A stretch of DNA of 64,000 nucleotides, from assembly GCF_052117125.1 (NCBI RefSeq), contig NZ_JBQKJT010000009.1, positions 93,534 through 157,533 of the forward strand, in the 5' to 3' direction. The notes under the pieces are model-generated. The model worked only from the letters and a program-made list of their open reading frames with translations. It had not been told where the DNA came from and made no database searches. The stretch comes from Avoscillospira_A sp052117125 (lineage in GTDB: Bacteria > Bacillota > Clostridia > Oscillospirales > Oscillospiraceae). Positions 62,336 to 64,000 of the stretch are shown one piece after another. How positions within the stretch are numbered: the stretch's first letter is position 1; each line of letters opens with the position of its first letter. Made by a program: the position numbers and the translations under genes.

Positions 62336-63708
62336 AAAAAGTGTCGAAACGGGCCATGGCGGTCTTGGCCCTGACCTTTGCCGTGCTGTTGGGCATGGGT
62401 GCCTTTGTGCTGCGCTATTTTCTCCAAGGAGCCGACTGGGCGGTTTTCCCGGGCAATCCGCACACCTACAGCAGCGGCATTCTGAATAGTGGCATTTTAA
62501 CAGATCGGGATGGTACGGTGATTCTGGATGCCACTGAGGGGCGGAAGTACGCCGAGGACGCCACGTTGCGAAAGGCGATGCTGCATCTGCTGGGAGACCG
62601 GGAGGGCTATATCGCTGCGCCCATGTTGCAGGAATACGCGGACCAGATGGTGGGTTATAATTTTTTGACAGGTACCTATCATCTGACGGAAAAGGTCAGT
62701 ACAGGCAAGCTGACCATCAGTGCCCGGGCGCAGCAGAAAGCGTTGGAAGCTCTGGGTGGCCGAGCCGGTACCGTGGGTGTTTACAACTACAAGACCGGTG
62801 AAATTCTCTGTGCTGTGTCCAGCCCTACCTATGACCCGGACCAGGTGCCGGATATTGCCGGGGATACCAGCGGGGCATATAACGGCGTATACGTCAATCG
62901 CTTTTTCAACGCTACATTTGTACCCGGTTCTATCTTCAAGCTGGTTACTACCGCGGCAGCGTTGGAGACGCTGCCGGATACAGCGTCCTTGTCGTTCCAG
63001 TGCAACGGCTCTTTTGACGTGGAAGGGGATACGGTCAACTGTAACGGCGTACACGGGGCGGTGGACCTGAAAGGAGCGCTGGCGCACTCCTGCAACGTGG
63101 CCTATGGGCAGCTTGCCTTGCAGCTGGGGCCGGAGGTACTGACAGAGTATGCGGAGAAGCTGGGCGTGACCGACAGTTTCTTTGTGGACGGATACCATAC
63201 GGCCAAGGGAAATTTTGATCTGACTGACGCACCCAATGTGGATGTGGCCTGGTCCGGTATCGGCCAATATACCGATTTGATCAACCCCTGCGGTTTTATG
63301 CGGATGATGGGCGTCATTGGCGGTGGGGGAGAGGCGGCGGAGCCGTATCTCATGGCATCGGTTGACAGCACCTCTCTGCTTGGCGATTATCACGCCAAGA
63401 CAGAAACGACAGGCCGATTACTGGAAGCCTCAACCTGCCAGACGTTGACAGAGATGATGCGGAACAATGTCCAGCAGATTTACGGCCAGAGCAACTTCGG
63501 AGATCTGCCGGTTTGCGCGAAATCGGGCACGGCGGAAGTGGATAGTGACCGGATGCCCCATGCCACCTTTGCGGGCTTTGTGGCGGACCCGAATTGTCCT
63601 TTGGCCTTTATCGTGGTGGTGGAGAACGCTGGTTCCGGCAGTGCGGTTTGCTCCAGTATTGCAGGCGCTGTGCTGCAGGAATGCGCTGCGGTTCTGGCAG
63701 CTGAATAA
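62332..63708 (+). CDS. Class B penicillin-binding protein paired with the FHA-SEDS protein
   Basis: 458-residue transpeptidase with an N-terminal membrane helix (about 8-30), a short linker domain and the transpeptidase domain. SxxK at S200-K203 (PGSIFK), SxN at S253-N255 (SCN), KSGTA at K397. It lacks PASTA repeats and is shorter than the ftsI-type protein. The GTG start overlaps the SEDS stop. This architecture resembles PbpA/RodA pairs of Actinobacteria and Clostridia. Likely role is cell-wall growth outside the main divisome, which is inference. Confidence 0.92.
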   Translation: MKKVSKRAMAVLALTFAVLLGMGAFVLRYFLQGADWAVFPGNPHTYSSGILNSGILTDRDGTVILDATEGRKYAEDATLRKAMLHLLGDREGYIAAPMLQEYADQMVGYNFLTGTYHLTEKVSTGKLTISARAQQKALEALGGRAGTVGVYNYKTGEILCAVSSPTYDPDQVPDIAGDTSGAYNGVYVNRFFNATFVPGSIFKLVTTAAALETLPDTASLSFQCNGSFDVEGDTVNCNGVHGAVDLKGALAHSCNVAYGQLALQLGPEVLTEYAEKLGVTDSFFVDGYHTAKGNFDLTDAPNVDVAWSGIGQYTDLINPCGFMRMMGVIGGGGEAAEPYLMASVDSTSLLGDYHAKTETTGRLLEASTCQTLTEMMRNNVQQIYGQSNFGDLPVCAKSGTAEVDSDRMPHATFAGFVADPNCPLAFIVVVENAGSGSAVCSSIAGAVLQECAAVLAAE

Positions 63709-63713
63709 AACAA

Positions 63714-63751
63714 TTTGTGGGCCTTTCAGAGGCCACTGAATGGCCCACAAA
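63714..63751. other. Hairpin downstream of the PBP gene
   Basis: 10-bp outer stem (63714-63723 with 63742-63751) and a 5-bp inner stem (63725-63729 with 63736-63740). T precedes and A follows it on the plus strand, the reverse of an intrinsic terminator; it may instead belong to the end of the neighbouring insertion sequence. The 121 bases 63709-63829 carry no gene. Confidence 0.6.
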
Positions 63752-63829
63752 AAAAGTCGAAAAAATTTCGCAGATGTCAAGAGTAAATGCGAAAAAATGA
63801 TAAAAAATGATAAATGATATCATTAACTG

Positions 63830-64000
63830 TTATATGAGAGTGGCAATACATTCTTGGAAGCGCATTTCAGCAGTTTTCCATCCAAGAACTTTCCTGGGGT
63901 AGTTGTTCATCCACTGCTCCAATTCCGCGATGGCTGCGGCAGAAACTTTTCCGAAGTCCGTTCCTTTGGGAAGTCTTCGACGAATCATCTTATTTTGACA
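63830..64000 (-). CDS. IS30-family transposase, C-terminal end (truncated by window)
   Basis: The last 56 codons and stop of a minus-strand gene that continues past the window. The reading is RRRLPKGTDFGKVSAAAI, then ELEQWMNNYPRKVLGWKTA and a short tail. LPKGTDF and the NNxPRKxLGWKT ending are hallmarks of IS30-family transposases near the catalytic-domain end. The element's terminal inverted repeat should lie in 63709-63829, but I could not define it from one end alone. Confidence 0.88.
   Translation of the reverse strand, partial: CQNKMIRRRLPKGTDFGKVSAAAIAELEQWMNNYPRKVLGWKTAEMRFQECIATLI

Overview
This 64 kb window is chromosomal DNA from a bacterium of the Clostridia, most likely a GC-rich gut member of the Oscillospirales (Oscillibacter/Flavonifractor-like). 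That assignment is inference. It rests on GC-rich coding sequence, strong GGAGG ribosome-binding sites, sigma-A promoters with 17-bp spacers, a Firmicutes-type division and cell-wall cluster, endospore genes (spoIID, ylbJ, yqfC, yqfD), pyruvate:ferredoxin oxidoreductase, and meso-DAP-type MurE. No rRNA, CRISPR array, prophage or replication origin was found. Most of the content is housekeeping.

Layout. 0-12.8 kb: a division and cell-wall (dcw) cluster in the order ftsL(partial)-ftsI-murE-murF-mraY-ftsW-murG-[hairpin cluster]-murA-ftsQ-ftsZ; murD and murC are missing from their usual places. 12.9-14.9 kb: a TrpR-like regulator (YerC type), a methyltransferase and Hsp33, translationally coupled. 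15.0-18.2 kb: two tRNA arrays (Asp-Phe-Gly-Asp-Gly and Val-Asp-Phe-Gly-Cys) on either side of a membrane glycerophosphodiesterase gene. 18.2-19.9 kb: a coupled operon of a PerR-like regulator, an unknown protein and a secreted nuclease. 20-24.6 kb: an AbgT transporter and a 2-keto-3-deoxygluconate module (eda, frameshifted kdgK, divergent IclR regulator) with visible operators. 24.6-28.2 kb: nifJ on the minus strand. 28.5-31.8 kb: yifB, thiI and a CinA-like amidohydrolase gene. 31.8-35 kb: a leucine-rich-repeat membrane protein and citrate synthase, minus strand.

35-43.8 kb: spoIID, an AT-rich orphan, prfB, secG, ylbJ, and the run yqfC-yqfD-phoH-ybeY-era. 43.9-46.8 kb: a sigma factor fused to a membrane anchor and a large exodomain, followed by a secreted partner with a related C-terminus. 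46.8-52.8 kb: a yqzL-like gene, recO, mutS2, a YdjM-like gene, a WYL regulator and endonuclease IV. 52.8-60.3 kb: an AI-2E-family permease and a nearly complete aromatic pathway, aroB-aroA-aroC-pheA-aroK-aroQ-aroE, with tight overlaps. 60.3-63.7 kb: a PspC-domain protein, then an FHA-RodA fusion coupled to a class B penicillin-binding protein. The last 171 bases are the 3' end of an IS30-family transposase on the minus strand.

The points most worth a second look are the one-polypeptide sigma factor/membrane/exodomain protein with its partner, the FHA-RodA/PBP pair, the stacked perfect palindromes before murA, the frameshifted kdgK inside an otherwise intact regulated module, and the hairpin-dense boundaries of that module.
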